From the NCBI RefSeq assembly GCF_029227915.1, contig NC_079886.1, forward strand, positions 7,628,001 to 7,692,000: a stretch of 64,000 nucleotides of DNA, given 5' to 3'. This document shows positions 11,690 through 23,130 of the stretch, piece after piece; position 1 is the first letter of the stretch, and the number at the start of each line of letters is the position of its first letter. The notes under the pieces are model-generated. The model saw only the letters and a program-made list of their open reading frames with translations, was not told where the DNA came from and made no database searches. This DNA comes from Hydractinia symbiolongicarpus. Lineage: Eukaryota > Cnidaria > Hydrozoa > Anthoathecata > Hydractiniidae. The translations under genes were made by a program, and so were the position numbers.

Positions 11690-14043
11690 GCTATTAGTGC
11701 CAAGAATTCTTTATCAAACAACAATGACTTTTCACCAAGCCAGCTTGTTTTTGGTAAAAAATATGACTATCCCTGCATCCTCACTGATCAGTTACCAGCC
11801 ATGAATGATACAGTTTCAAGTAAGATTGTGGCCCATAACCTTGCTGTGATGCATGCATCACGAAGAGCATTCATAGCAGCAGAATCTTCTGAAAGAATAC
11901 GTAGAGTATTGCGGCATAATGTCCAGTGTAACAATGATGTGCAGTATGTAACTGGAGATAGTCTTTTATAAAAGAAAAGACAGCGAAAAATGGCATGGAC
12001 CAGGCACTGTAATTGGACAAGAAAATAAACAAGTAGTATTGTCGATTGCAAAAGGTAAATCAAGTAGTACAGAAACCATCACAAGACTCTGAAAAGAGCC
12101 CAGAAGTAATAACTATGCAGTTGGACAACTGTGTTTCACCGAAATTTTTGACATAGTTGATCTTGAAAGTAATACTACGGAAGTACCAGTAACAGAAGTA
12201 ACAGTAACTGAGGATGCGGCCATTGATAATTCACAAACCAATGGGACACCAATAGAAGAAAGATCTAATGAAACATCAAAAAGTGAAACCACAGTGAATG
12301 AAAAAAAGGCAATGCCTCTATATTTCAAGGAATACCAAAGTTTAAAACCAGAAACATCTATAAGCTAACTCCAGACAGTGAGTGGATTAAAGGATTAGTT
12401 TACAGCAGAGCAGGTAAAGTGAGTAGAAAAGGAAAAGAAGGCAGGCAATATGGCAGCTGTTTAAATGTGCAAAATGAAGACACAGGTGAAATTAATTGGT
12501 TAGATTTCAAAAGATGTGTGAGTGAATGGCAACCGGTCGTTGAAGCCAATGACACTGAAGAAGTATTATTAGCGATAAAAGCAACTATTGAAGACGAGGT
12601 CTTGAATGTGAAATTTAAAGAATTAACCAACTGGCAAGACAACAATGTTTTCTCCACTGTTGAAGACAGAAGTCAATCTACAATATTCACAAGATGGGTA
12701 ATCACAACAAAAAATATAGAGTGCAACAAAATTGCCAAAGCTCGTTTGGTCATAAGAGGTTTTGAAGAAGAGAAGGTTCAAAATCTGACTGAAGACTCCC
12801 CAACGTTTTCAAAAGGAAATCTGCGAATTGTACTTACAATGTTAGCAACTAACGAATGGGAATGCCAAACCTTAGATGTCAAAACAGAATTTCTTCAAGG
12901 TAACCGATTGATACAGAAGTAATTATAAAGCCCCCAAAGAAAGCAAACGTAATAGGGCTTCTTTGGAAATTAAATAAAGTAGTATATGGCCTTGCTGATG
13001 CTTTAAGAGCTTGGTATTTACGAGTAAAGAAACAGTTAATTGGTTTGGGAATGAAAATGTCTTTATTTGATGAGGCTTTATTTTATTGGGTTCAAGATGA
13101 CTGTTGTCAAGGATTAATCGTAACACATGTTGATGATTTTCTTTGGGGAGAACCAGAAGATTTTCAAGTAAAAGTCATTGCATCCATTAGAGAAATATTT
13201 TGAGTTGGGTCAGAGAATTGTAGTTATTTTAAATATGTTGGAGTCAACATACAACAATTTAATAGTTCTATTGAGTATGACCAAAGCAAGTATGTGCCAA
13301 GCATGGAACAGGTTGAGATTCAAAGCACCAAAAACAAACATCAAGAACTCTCACATGAAGAGCAATCTAAGTTTCGATGTATTTGTGGTCAATTAAATTG
13401 GGTATCTTCTCAATCAAGGCAAGATATTTCTTTTGATGTTTGTCAGTTAAGCACAAAGTTAAACCGTGCAAATGTTGATGATGTTATGAGAGCTAATAAA
13501 TTGGTAAAGGAGTTGAAATTGGATCATGATATTTGCCTAACATTTTGAAAGTTGAAACCTCTATTACAATTAATCTTGTACGCTGACGCCTCATTTGGAA
13601 ATCTACATGACGGAAGCTCTCAAAGTGGAATTTTTGTTTTTCTTAAAAGTGTTGAGAACACCGTGACACCTATCACATGGTAGTCAAAAAAGATTAAGAG
13701 GGTTGTGCGTAGCACACTTCAGCAGAAACCTTAGCACTTGTTAATGGTATTGATGCATATATCAGGGTGAAAAATGTAATAATGCAAATTTTGAAGACAT
13801 ATCTAGAAGGTATCTTGTGCTACACAGATAGAAAATCTTTGTATGAAGCTGCATATTCAACAAAAGCTTTAGAAGATAAGCGATTAAGAGTTGACATGGC
13901 TTCTCTCAGACAGAGCATCAATCATAAGCAAGTTATATTGAAGTGGACTCCCACCAAATATTAGTTAGCAGATGTGCTAACAAAACAAGGAGCAAATAGC
14001 ACACTTCTACTGAATGTGCTACAAAATGGTCATGATGAGTATT
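11690..14043 (+). pseudogene. Copia integrase C-terminus, reverse transcriptase and RNase H (broken)
   Basis: After the stop at 11687 the same polyprotein continues through several frames. There is the integrase C-terminal region to about 12060, a linker, then RT from about 12580. Recognisable RT motifs are FTRWVITTK, KARLVIRGF, LDVKTEFLQG (Glu where Ala is usual), VVYGLADALRAWY, and the catalytic Val-Asp-Asp at 13129-13137. RNase H follows from about 13560 (YADASFGN, then AETLALVNG, then LADVLTKQG near 13965). Stops or shifts occur near 11970, 12092, 12366, 12920, 13201, 13546, 13681 and 13962. All are consistent with long inactivity. Confidence 0.88.
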
Positions 14044-14589
14044 AGTGACCAATCCAATGTTGTGTTTTCAAAATTATAAAGTTTCTTTTGAATTTTGTTT
14101 TTTAGAATTCATTGCTGAAACACCACTTAGCACTTGGCATCACACAACTAAGGACCCAAGAAAGAATAGTCTTCGGTAACTGTTTGATCAAGACTTGTAT
14201 AGTAGAGGGCATTGGCGAAAAGCCAATTTCTCCCCAGGACCACTATAATAAGCGAGTAGGAGTCGCTATAAATTCCTCCCATAGCTGCATAAACTGAACA
14301 ACGTGCAGAAGAGAAAATAGAGGGATATTATTTCGGTTTGTTTGTTCAGTATTCATATTTCTGTGGAAAGTTTATCATTTCTTGAACATGATAGTTTGGT
14401 AGGCGACGTTTCGGGAGATCCTTCTCCCATCATCGGGCAAAGTAAAATGATGTTGCGCATGTATTTATATAATTGCAGAGGATCGAAATTCATAAAAATT
14501 AACCAATCAGAAACGAGCTGATAATTACAGTTAATTACGGTAATTAACATTTGCGGACCTGGATGTAGGTAACTACTTCTTCTGTAGGG

Positions 14590-14965
14590 CTGGTAACCAA
14601 ATCTCAGGAAGTTAATACGAGATGCTGTTTATGTGTTTGTTACGTTCTACACTATTGATGGTTTCTTTAATCTTCCTGGCCGTTGTTCTGGATTCTCTGT
14701 CAATGATTTTCTTCTCATCCCAATTAAACTGATGACTTCTGCTCCAGCTGTGGTCCGCAATTTCGTTTTTCTTCACATCTCCGTTTCTCACTGCGCGCAT
14801 ATGTTCTTGTACTCGTTGCTTAAACTTTCTTTTTGTTTCGCCTATATACACTGCATCACAATCTTTACACGGGATTTCGTAAACAACATTGCTTTGTTCT
14901 TCCAGGTTTATTTTGTCTTTTGGTTTACACAAAGTGCTTCTTAGGGTGTCTTTAGAGGTAAGAAT
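14590..14965 (-). pseudogene. PLE GIY-YIG endonuclease, left inverted arm
   Basis: Reading minus from about 14965, the frame gives TSKDTLRSTLCKPKDK, then the linker VVYEIPCKDCDAVYIGE, then the same GIY-YIG body as the right arm with only a few residue differences. This arm preserves the linker deleted in the right arm. It runs out into unrelated sequence upstream, so no RT precedes it in this orientation. Confidence 0.82.
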
Positions 14966-15039
14966 TCGACCAATATTCTCCTGCACTGGATCACCGTTAT
15001 ACAACCTATCAAAATTTGTTGCTTCCATCGTCAGCAAAT

Positions 15040-16000
15040 TCACAGCAAGTGACCACAGCAAAAACTCAAAAGAATTTTCGGAATACATCAGAGAAATAAA
15101 GATAGCAGACGACAAATGCATGGTATCATTTGATGTCACATCACTCTACACAAATGTTCCCATAAAAGACACCTTAAACATCATTAAAGACCTTATCGAA
15201 AACGATGCTGCATTCGGTGAAAAGACAAAGATTCCAGTACCGGATTTTCTGCGTTTGGTCGAACTTGTTCTAACCAAAACATGGTATCTGTTTAATAAGA
15301 ACTTCTACAGTCAAACAGACGGAGTTGCCAAGGGAGGCCCTGCATCATCAGTAGTCGCAGAAATATACATGCAAGGACACGAGACAGCATTAGTCACATC
15401 AGACAGACGTCCAAAGGTTTGGAAAAGATTTGTTGACGACGTATTCGCCATAATCAAAAGATCTCATCTAGAAGAGTTCCATGAACACATCAACGGCCTA
15501 CATCGACAAATCAAATTCACTGTTGAGCTTGAACACGATGGAAGTATCGCTTTCCTGGACACTTTGGTCAAACGCAAGAATGGTTCCATTTCAGTTTCAG
15601 TGTATCGTAAACCAACACACACTGACCAGTACCTTAACTTCCAATCAAACCATCAGAAATCTTGCAAAGAAAGTGCCATATCTTCATTACTGAATCGTGC
15701 CAACAGTGTAGTCAGTGACAAACAGGAGAGAAAAATAGAAAATCGACGTGTAAGAAATGCATTAATCGCAAATGGATACAGTCATAAAGTCATCACGCAA
15801 GTAGAAAATAAAAGGAAGAGAAGATGCAACGGAAACAGCAAGGAAACATCAGAGGAATTTATCGCATCAGCATTCCTACCCTTCGTACCAGGTACCAGCG
15901 AGATCCTTCGTCGAGTTTTAAGGCAACACAAGATCAAATGCATTCTTACTTCTGAAGACACCCTAAGAAGTACGAAATCCCGTGTAAAGATTGTGATGCA
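15040..16000 (+). pseudogene. PLE reverse transcriptase, 5'-truncated
   Basis: The frame encodes the RT palm. First is MVSFDVTSLYTNVPI (RT motif A). Next come GGPASSVVAEIYM and the catalytic WKRFVDDVFAII (Asp-Asp near 15435). Then come FLDTLVKRKNG and the VYRKPTHTDQYLN signature typical of Penelope-like RTs. The frame runs on in the track from 14889, but the part before about 15010 belongs to the inverted arm. A deletion near 15972 joins the linker out of frame to the endonuclease, so RT and endonuclease are no longer one protein. Confidence 0.88.
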
Positions 16001-16279
16001 GTGTATATAGGCGAAACAAAAAGAAAGTTTAAGCAACGAGTACAAGAACATATGCGCGCAGTGAGAAACGGAGATGTGAAGAAAAACGAAATTGCGGACC
16101 ACAGCTGGAGCAGAAGTCATCAGTTTAATTGGGATGAGAAGAAAATCATTGACGGAGAATCCAGAACAACGGCCAGGAATATTAAAGAAACCATCAATAG
16201 TGTAGAACGTAACAAACACATAAACAGCATCTCGTGTCAACTTCCTGAGATTTGGTTACCAGCCCTACAGAAGAAGTAG
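16001..16279 (+). pseudogene. PLE GIY-YIG endonuclease, right arm
   Basis: The frame reads MYIGETKRKFKQRVQEHM and continues with the conserved Arg, His and Glu positions of a GIY-YIG nuclease domain (NEIADHSWSRSHQFNWDEKKI). It is cut off from the RT by the deletion and frame change just upstream. The CCHH-type linker (IPCKDC) lies across the break at 15975-16000. Confidence 0.82.
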
Positions 16280-16507
16280 TTACCTACATCCAGGTCCGAA
16301 AATGTTAATTACCGTAATTAACTGTAATTATCAGCTCGTTTCTGATTGGTTAATTTTTATGAATTTCGATCCTTTGCAATTATATAAATACATGCGCAAC
16401 ATCATTTTACTTTGCCCGATGATGGGAGAAGGATCTCCCGAAACGTCGCCTACTAAACTATCATGTTCAAGAAATGATAAACTTTCCACAGTAAAATAGA
16501 GGGAGAT

Positions 16508-16587
16508 TGTTAATCTTCCATTCTAGGCGATTACTAATAAGAATCAATTGGTGGTGGGGTTTACTTGTGTTGAACCAATCTTGCTGG
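16508..16587 (+). repeat. Copia 3' LTR, truncated to 80 bp
   Basis: Virtually identical to 9502-9581. The remaining ~134 bases of the LTR are absent and the sequence passes directly into DNA homologous to the upstream flank of gene B (from about 26512). A deletion therefore ends inside the LTR. Confidence 0.88.
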
Positions 16588-16972
16588 ACGTCACTTGAGA
16601 GGACAGTACGAATAACACTTTTTAAAATGTACGCGAACAAAAGGCATTTGATGTAACTTGCAAGGAACTATTGTCGAAAAGGTAGAAAAGCAGCTACCTT
16701 TTTTGAGAATTTAAAGTGAAATTGTCAAAAACGACTAATCTTGTTATAAAGAATGTTATAAATTGTATCGTCCGCAAAACAAATTTAAACAGAAATGAAT
16801 ACTTATTGTTCTTTTGATTGGGGCTATAATTTAACTTATAAATTGTGGGGTTAAATATTAATAAAAGGAAATAAATTGAGATTTAAAGAAAAATTTGTAA
16901 TTTGATTATCAAAATGTTCAACAAAAAATGTAAAAAACAACAATTTGAGTGTGGAGTGAAATAAAATTAGCA

Positions 16973-19900
16973 ATGAAGATTTTTACCAGTTTATATATAA
17001 TCGTATCGTTTATAATACTAACAAACAAAAACGTCGTCTTCTCAATGTTTAATGTTGAAAAATCTGTTGAAACACTCAGTAATAAATTAAGAGATTTTGT
17101 AAGAGAATCGACGTCCTACGAAAAGTTTCAGGAAAAAGTAACAACTTTACACAACGATGGTATCTTACAAGTTAAAACTTTAAATGTTGCGGAAGTGAAC
17201 CGAGAGTTTAATAATAACTTACGAAACTTGTTAGTATCTCGTATCAACTCAGTTAAAGCTATCAAGAAGAAAGCGGAATCACTTTATAATAACTACACAT
17301 ACAACGAAAACATTCAACCATTTGATTATCGAAATGATAAGAAACTTCCAAATACTTCTGTCAGAGATGAACCGACGTACTCAATTATTAGAAAAGTGAA
17401 TTTGAACCAGAGTCATGTCCAGTTTCCTACTAATATTTACGAATATGACAAAAAAATATTGAATGATGCAAAGTGGAGCGAAGGTTTAGATAGCGTTTTT
17501 TTAAAAAACTTCAAACGAGAACCGTCATTGTTGTGGCAATATGTTGGCACGAATAATGGAATTTTTCGTTTATTTCCTGGTACTAGGTTAGTTTCAGTTA
17601 TTTCCATTGTCTCAGTGTTTTATATTATTGCTTTGTTTGAAATTTTCCTATCTAATTATGTTGTCCGTTTTCTCTATAACTAGGGCCGACAAAGAAAGGG
17701 TAAAATTTTAGAATTTGAATAGCTTCTAGCTAGAGGTCAGAAATTCCAAAACATTTCTAAGGCAGCCCCAACCATGGTGGGTCCTCCATGTCCTATATTG
17801 GTCTCCCTTTTTAAAAATGATTCGTTAGCTCTGTAACCTCTGTTTTACCCTTTTTGTTAGACGAAAATTTAAAAGTGAACAAAAATCAATTTAAGCGTTG
17901 TCTTATTTTCTTTTTTCCCATGGACGATGGGTTTAATTTGTATAACATTTAAAATATCTAGGGGTGGGTATGTGGTTATATGTTTGGGTGGGTGCACACA
18001 TCCAACAAACAAACGCACTAACCACTTTGTCACCGTTGACAAAATTGTCCATTACTATTGATAAAACAAAAAAGTTGCTCCCACTTCAATCATTTTCTCA
18101 ACTTTTGTTAGACAAGAGGATGTCGTTTTGGATAAATACGATTGCAGACGGCGACTATGGTACAGCCAAGCAATAAATTCTCCAAAGGATGTTTTGATTG
18201 CGCTTGATCAAAGTGGTTCCATGACTGGAAGTAATTTTAACATTGGAAAACTAACGGTAAAATCTCTAATAGACACTTTACAGCAAGAAGATTTCTTCAA
18301 TGTAATTACATTTGGAGATGAAACCAACTTTATTATTCCCTGCCTAACAACTTTAAGACAAGCCACAACAAGAAAAAAAGATGCAATAAAAACTGCAGTA
18401 GATAATTTGCCGTCACCAAAAGGAATATCGAACGTAAAGATAATGTTACAACGTGCGTTGAACATTCTTCAACAAGATAAAAGTAACTACCAAACATCAT
18501 CAGGATGCACGCGGGTGTTGTTGTTGGTTTCTGATGGAATTGAAGGGGAAAGCGAAGTTCATAAGCTGTTAGACGCGCTCAACCAGCAAGCCGAAATAGC
18601 AGTGTTTTCGTTCCAAATTGGAAAAAATCAACCAACCAATCAAATGAGAGAAATGGCGTGCGATCATGGCGGAGAATATTATGAATTTCCAACTATAGGT
18701 AAAAAATTCTAATTTGTCACACAGTAACAGAATGTTAAAATTGATAAAAAACGTCTTGTGCCATGTCTGAGTTGATTGAAAAATACTTAAGGCAGGAAAA
18801 TCAATAATCCCTGTACTTTTCTCCTGTGAAAATATATTATGTCTATAGGCAATGTGTGGAATCGAGTTTTGAAATATCAAAATGTCTTGAGTTATCCTGT
18901 GGCTAAATCCAAACAGGAAATTGTTGTGTTTACTCCCTTGTATTTGGATGGTTCTGGCCTTGGTATGATGACAACAATTGCTGTTGGCGCATTCAGCGAC
19001 AAAGGAAACACATCAGATAATTCTTTAATAGGCGTGGCTGGAATAGACATTACAACGACTATTTTGCAGCAACAGGCTCCTGCTTACAAATTGGGAATAT
19101 TTGGTCACGCTTTTGCAATTAACAACAATGGTTTATTTTTGATACATCCAAGGTTTCGTGATCAAACAGGTCACCTTGCAGATCCAGCGACTGTTTACTT
19201 GAATGAGATTGAACATACAACAGATCCATCAAAAAGCATGAAAATTATGAAAGAAATGATAGATGATAAAACAGGATGTATGGATGCTGAACTTAATTGG
19301 CTGTATATGAATGATATCAAACGCAGTGTTAGACTGAACGCTACCTACTGCTATCGTCCTGCAAATGGCACGCCTTTTAGTACAGGAGTCAGCATCCCTT
19401 TACATAATCAGAAGTATTTAGAACCTTTAATGAGCAATAAGGAAGCGTATCTTCAAAATAGGTATTTAATTAACGGAACAAAACCCGGTGAATCGCTTGA
19501 AATAGCTAACTGGTTATTTTGCAATATTCCAGCAAATGCCCAGAAATTCAATCCTGCATCTGTGAAACAGTACCCTACTGCAGAAGAACTAAGATATTTT
19601 CTGACAAACTCGCCATCCAAAATCTCAGAAAAATGCGTCTCTGATTTAGTATGGAATCTTATTTTTACAATGAAAATGATGACAGATCTAACAAGCGCAT
19701 ATTGGACACCAGATACGTTGGAGGACGATAGAATAGTTGCATTATATATCGTTACTGTTTCGGGACTTTTGATGACTTACTCAAACGAGAGAAATATTTT
19801 AATATCACAGCTAAGTCGCACAATACTTGATGATCTAACATTTGCACATCCGGGATCATTTTACATGCGCGGTTTAGATGACGTCATCGTGTTTACCGTG

Positions 19901-20848
19901 CCTATTAAAACTGGCGGACTTCCAAGGAAAACAAATAAAAAGGTAGAACATACGAATACGGAAATTTCTGTTGGAGTACCAATAACAGTGTCTTCTGATC
20001 GTGTGCTTGTTGGAATTATCGGAATGGTTTTACCATCACAGTACTTACAAAATCTATTGCTGAATGTTTCCAAAGAGTTTACTTGCGATTATCCATCTTG
20101 TGTAGCTTATTCCTGTAATGATTTGGATAATTTAGAATGTTATTTACTTGACGAGCATGGCTATGTGGTAGCTAGTAATAAAGGAGAAATAGAGGTTGGA
20201 TATTTTTTTGGATATGTGAATGGAGCGTTAATGAGAGCGTTTGAAGAATTGTCAATCTATGAACGAAAAGAGTTCGCTGATAAACAAGCTCAATGCAAAC
20301 AAGAAATTAAGGAAGACTCCTCAACTTCCGAAGGAGCAAAACTATCTTTGATTTTTGATAACATTCTGACCATACTTAAATTTATTGCTGCTTACTTGTC
20401 GTCTGTCTGCACAATATTTCTAACGTCACAGATTGATTTGTCGGTAGAACAGACGACAACAATCGACACCAACGTTAGTTGCACCAAAAACTTATCAATT
20501 CATACGATTTCGAGCCACTACATTAATTATGCAGGGAACTTTAGCTGCACTAAACATTGCCAAGAGGATTTTGTTATTAAAGCTATTCCAAAAACAAATT
20601 TGGTCCTCGTTATTTCACGCAATAAATGTAATGGAGCCTGTTCAAAGTTTGTTCATAGTAACGAACCTTATAAAATCGAAGATCTTGGGATATGCGACGA
20701 ATCTCTCCCTTACAGAAAGGCGTTACCAACATGTTACCAGCTCAATATTGGTAGCTATAAATGCAAATCTGATGGAAGGATGCTCTTTACTGGAATAAGT
20801 GTATATATGGTAGCTGTCTTTGGTGGATTTATTCTAGCTTCCACTTAA
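16973..20848 (+). CDS. Voltage-gated calcium channel alpha2-delta-like protein, copy A
   Basis: Three exons: 16973-17586, 18112-18698, 18849-20848, 1066 residues. All junctions are GT/AG and phases match genes B and C. An N-terminal signal peptide spans about residues 1-24. A VWA_N domain follows to about 204, ending WQY.G...G..R.FPG as in alpha2-delta proteins. The Arg-Arg-Arg motif is at 217-219. The VWA domain (about 229-400) has a MIDAS Asp-Gln-Ser-Gly-Ser at 237-241 and a later LVSDG aspartate. A Cache domain covers about 427-520, with FAINNNGLFLIHP matching the alpha2-delta FAIDPNGYVLLHP block. Next come a cysteine-rich region, a hydrophobic stretch near 898-926, and a hydrophobic C-terminus with no tail, which suggests a GPI-type signal. 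alpha2-delta subunits traffic and tune calcium channels at the surface. CACHD1 is the alternative; intact RRR and MIDAS favour alpha2-delta. The ATG at 16973 is chosen because the signal peptide follows directly. Confidence 0.88.
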
Positions 20849-20929
20849 AGTAGCAGATGTTAAAAACATTTCTCCTGCAAAGAAAGATAAAAGTTATTTT
20901 AATTTTATAGAAAAAATCGAACAAAGAAA

Positions 20930-20935
20930 AATAAA
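20930..20935 (+). promoter_or_regulatory. Candidate polyadenylation signal of gene A
   Basis: AATAAA lies 82 bases after the stop of gene A. No comparable hexamer is kept at the same place in copy B, so use of this site is uncertain. Confidence 0.4.
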
Positions 20936-21339
20936 GAAAAATAGATACAAGCTCTATGCAAAATCAAGGACAGACATTTTTAAATTCTTTTTTATCGGGC
21001 GGTTTTGATAATACTTTCAACAAAGGAAACCTTTCCATAGAAGCTGTCAATTCAAAACTGAAGTCAAGTAATTATTACTAATATCATTACGGTCGTTTTT
21101 GCTACTATAAATTATTACTGTCGTTTGCTGACACGGTTCAATTTCGCTGTCACATAGTATAAGGATATCCGTTAAAAAAAATTGGGATCAGTAAAATCAA
21201 TGCCCACAGGGTATACTATATGAAACGCATGTATGCTGGCATTGAATTAAAAGTGACATCAAAACAGCCCTAATATAATGATTGAATTGTAATTTTAGTT
21301 CAATTAGTTAAGTAGTTAAGCTGATTTTTCTACATCACA

Positions 21340-21412
21340 CTCACCCACCACATCCACTGCACCCACCACATCCACGACACCCACCACATCCACCAATGCC
21401 CCCAACCATCCC
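21340..21412 (+). repeat. CACCCACCACATC minisatellite, short allele (unit A)
   Basis: A degenerate tandem run of CACCCACCACATCCAC units in the 3' flank of gene A. The homologous array in unit B (30680-30838) is about twice as long. Confidence 0.8.
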
Positions 21413-22446
21413 CATTCCCATTCACTATTATATTATATCAAAACTAATTGCCTAAAAATGTATATATACTTTTTGAGAAAAGATTGATAGCACGTGTGAA
21501 CTTGTGTGCTTTCTCGACTAGCTATTTTAAACATCATTGGATGATTGGGAGTGCTTGCTACTACGACACAAAAGGTTAAACTTCGTATTATACTGCACAG
21601 CTAAATAAATTCTAGCTAGCTAAAGAAAAGGGAAAGAAATCACAATGCATTTTTGTAGTGGCCGCTGTTAACCTAAAACTTACAACACTGTGTATTAATA
21701 CTAAGTCACGTCACCAGCGAGTTTCCCATAGCTTCAGCAGCAGGTCCAACCTCATATACTTGTCTTCATTGGTTATCATCACACCTATTCTGTTTTACTA
21801 AAATAATTTTTCATTGGAACTCTTTTAATATGCGCTCACTAACCGATCATAAGACACGTAAATTTCCACATAATTATACTTAACAGTGGAATTACTTATA
21901 CCAACACACTGGGGTATTTTTCTGCCGTATTTAAAGATTTCACTTGCTAGCCCAAGGAATAATCCACGGGAAGTAGCCTGTTTAAAAAATTTAGAGGAAT
22001 TTACTTGTTGCTACTCAATATACTTTAGAGAATGAACAAGTGTTCATTTAAGATTGAGAGATTTTCTATCAGATCTGCTGATAGAAAGTCAATGGGCAAT
22101 TGAAAGAATTAATCTCTCTTCTAAGCAACATTTTAGCAACCTAGAAATTTAAAATTTTCTAACGATTCGAAAGCCTTTTAGTTAATCATGGCTTATGGCT
22201 TGAAAATTCGATGCCATTCAAATAGCAATGGAGGGTCTTCACAGCCGGAATACTTTTTTTTCAGTGAAATAAATACTTCCTCAAGTAAATCTTGTCAGAA
22301 AACAGGGGAATACTTATTTTCTAAAGGTAGTACTTATTTCCTAGAATAAAAGTACTGAGAAAGTATATATTTCCTGGAAAGAGGTACTCCGGGAGTGGCG
22401 GTTACAGGTTAGATTTTGTTTTTAAAAAACGACCGTTTTATCACCA

Positions 22447-22502
22447 GCCCTTATTACGTCAAAAAAGAAAACAACGCTATTAAGGACCGACGTAATAAGG
22501 GC
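22447..22502. repeat. Perfect 14-bp inverted repeat
   Basis: GCCCTTATTACGTC (22447-22460) and its exact complement GACGTAATAAGGGC (22489-22502) flank a 28-base spacer. This may be a small foldback element; nothing else in the window matches it. Confidence 0.7.
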
Positions 22503-22960
22503 GAACAAAGTATATATTCTTGCAAAACCTTTATTCGCTATAAACAAAGTACTTCATGAACCATGTCTGAAGTTAAATAATAATCTACCGAGTGTTCCAT
22601 ATACAATGATTTGCTCTCGATTTATATGATAAACAAGTTATCGCAAATTATCGTCATATATTCGTTTTTCAATGGCTCATGAAATATCTACATAAAAAAA
22701 CGCCGTGCAGTAACTTTTATCTAAAGGGGAAACTCCTCGTGTAATGTTTTGATCGAAAATTCTCGGCTAGAAAATAATTCGCGAATGATTGGTAAATTCC
22801 ATACAAACATGCGCTCATTTTAAGTCACAATTTAAAACAGAAGAGAAAGGTAAACATTCAATACACTACAACGTGTACTCCTTTTTCTAATCTATCTTCA
22901 TTGTAAAATAAAAAATCCGACAAAGAAATTTAAAATACTATAAACGCACGTGTGTAGTGT

Positions 22961-23130
22961 ATCATTGTATAATCCCCATCGCACTTTCGAATTTCATTTT
23001 GTCGCACTTTGTAATCCCATCGCACTTTGTAAGCCATTTTTTCGCCCTTTGTAGTCCCAAACCCACCACAGATTGTAATCCTATTATGTCGTACTCTGTA
23101 ATCCCTCGACCTGTCACACTTTGTAATACC
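22961..23130. repeat. Degenerate minisatellite, unit like TCGCACTTTGTAATCCCA
   Basis: About six imperfect repeats of a word near TCGCACTTTGTAATCCCA, with spacing varying from roughly 20 to 35 bases. No coding sense is kept across units. Confidence 0.7.

Larger units (their letters stand above)
14325..16492 (+). mobile_element. Penelope-like element (PLE) with inverted arms, nested in Copia
   Basis: A 12-bp duplication AAAATAGAGGGA (14313-14324 and 16493-16504) flanks the insert. The right part (about 15010-16492) is a 5'-truncated PLE reading plus: reverse transcriptase, then GIY-YIG endonuclease, then a 3' tail. The left part (14325 to about 15000) carries the same endonuclease and tail in inverse orientation. 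The outer ends mirror each other: CTGTGGAAAGTTTATC at 14361-14376 against its complement at 16476-16491. PLEs are known to insert as partial tandem or inverted copies. The left arm keeps about 58 bases of the linker before the endonuclease that the right arm has deleted. Confidence 0.85.
9502..16587 (+). mobile_element. Copia (Ty1) LTR retrotransposon, degenerate, with nested Penelope-like element
   Basis: The 5' LTR is 9502-9715 (TGTTAA...TTAACA). A primer-binding-site-like TGGTAGCTGAGG follows at 9718-9729. The gag-protease-integrase-RT-RNase H order is that of Copia elements (9756 to about 14040). A purine-rich tract (aaaatagagggagat) lies directly before the 3' LTR at 16508. Only the first 80 bases of the 3' LTR survive. 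Multiple in-frame stops and frameshifts make it non-autonomous. A Penelope-like element occupies 14325-16492 between the RNase H end and the polypurine tract. Confidence 0.92.
16588..22085 (+). repeat. Segmental duplication, unit A
   Basis: This unit is homologous to 26512-31467. It includes about 385 bp upstream of the gene, the whole alpha2-delta-like gene A, and about 1.2 kb of 3' flank with a CACCCACCACATC minisatellite. The 5' edge coincides with the truncated Copia LTR; the 3' edge is where 'gagagatttctatcag...ctgata' stops matching unit B. Confidence 0.85.

Noticed and set aside
14633-14944. 103-codon plus-strand ORF with hydrophobic composition
   Set aside because: Antisense shadow of the inverted endonuclease arm.
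15782-16240. 152-codon ORF on the minus strand over the Penelope-like element
   Set aside because: Antisense shadow of the GIY-YIG region; the plus strand carries all recognised motifs.
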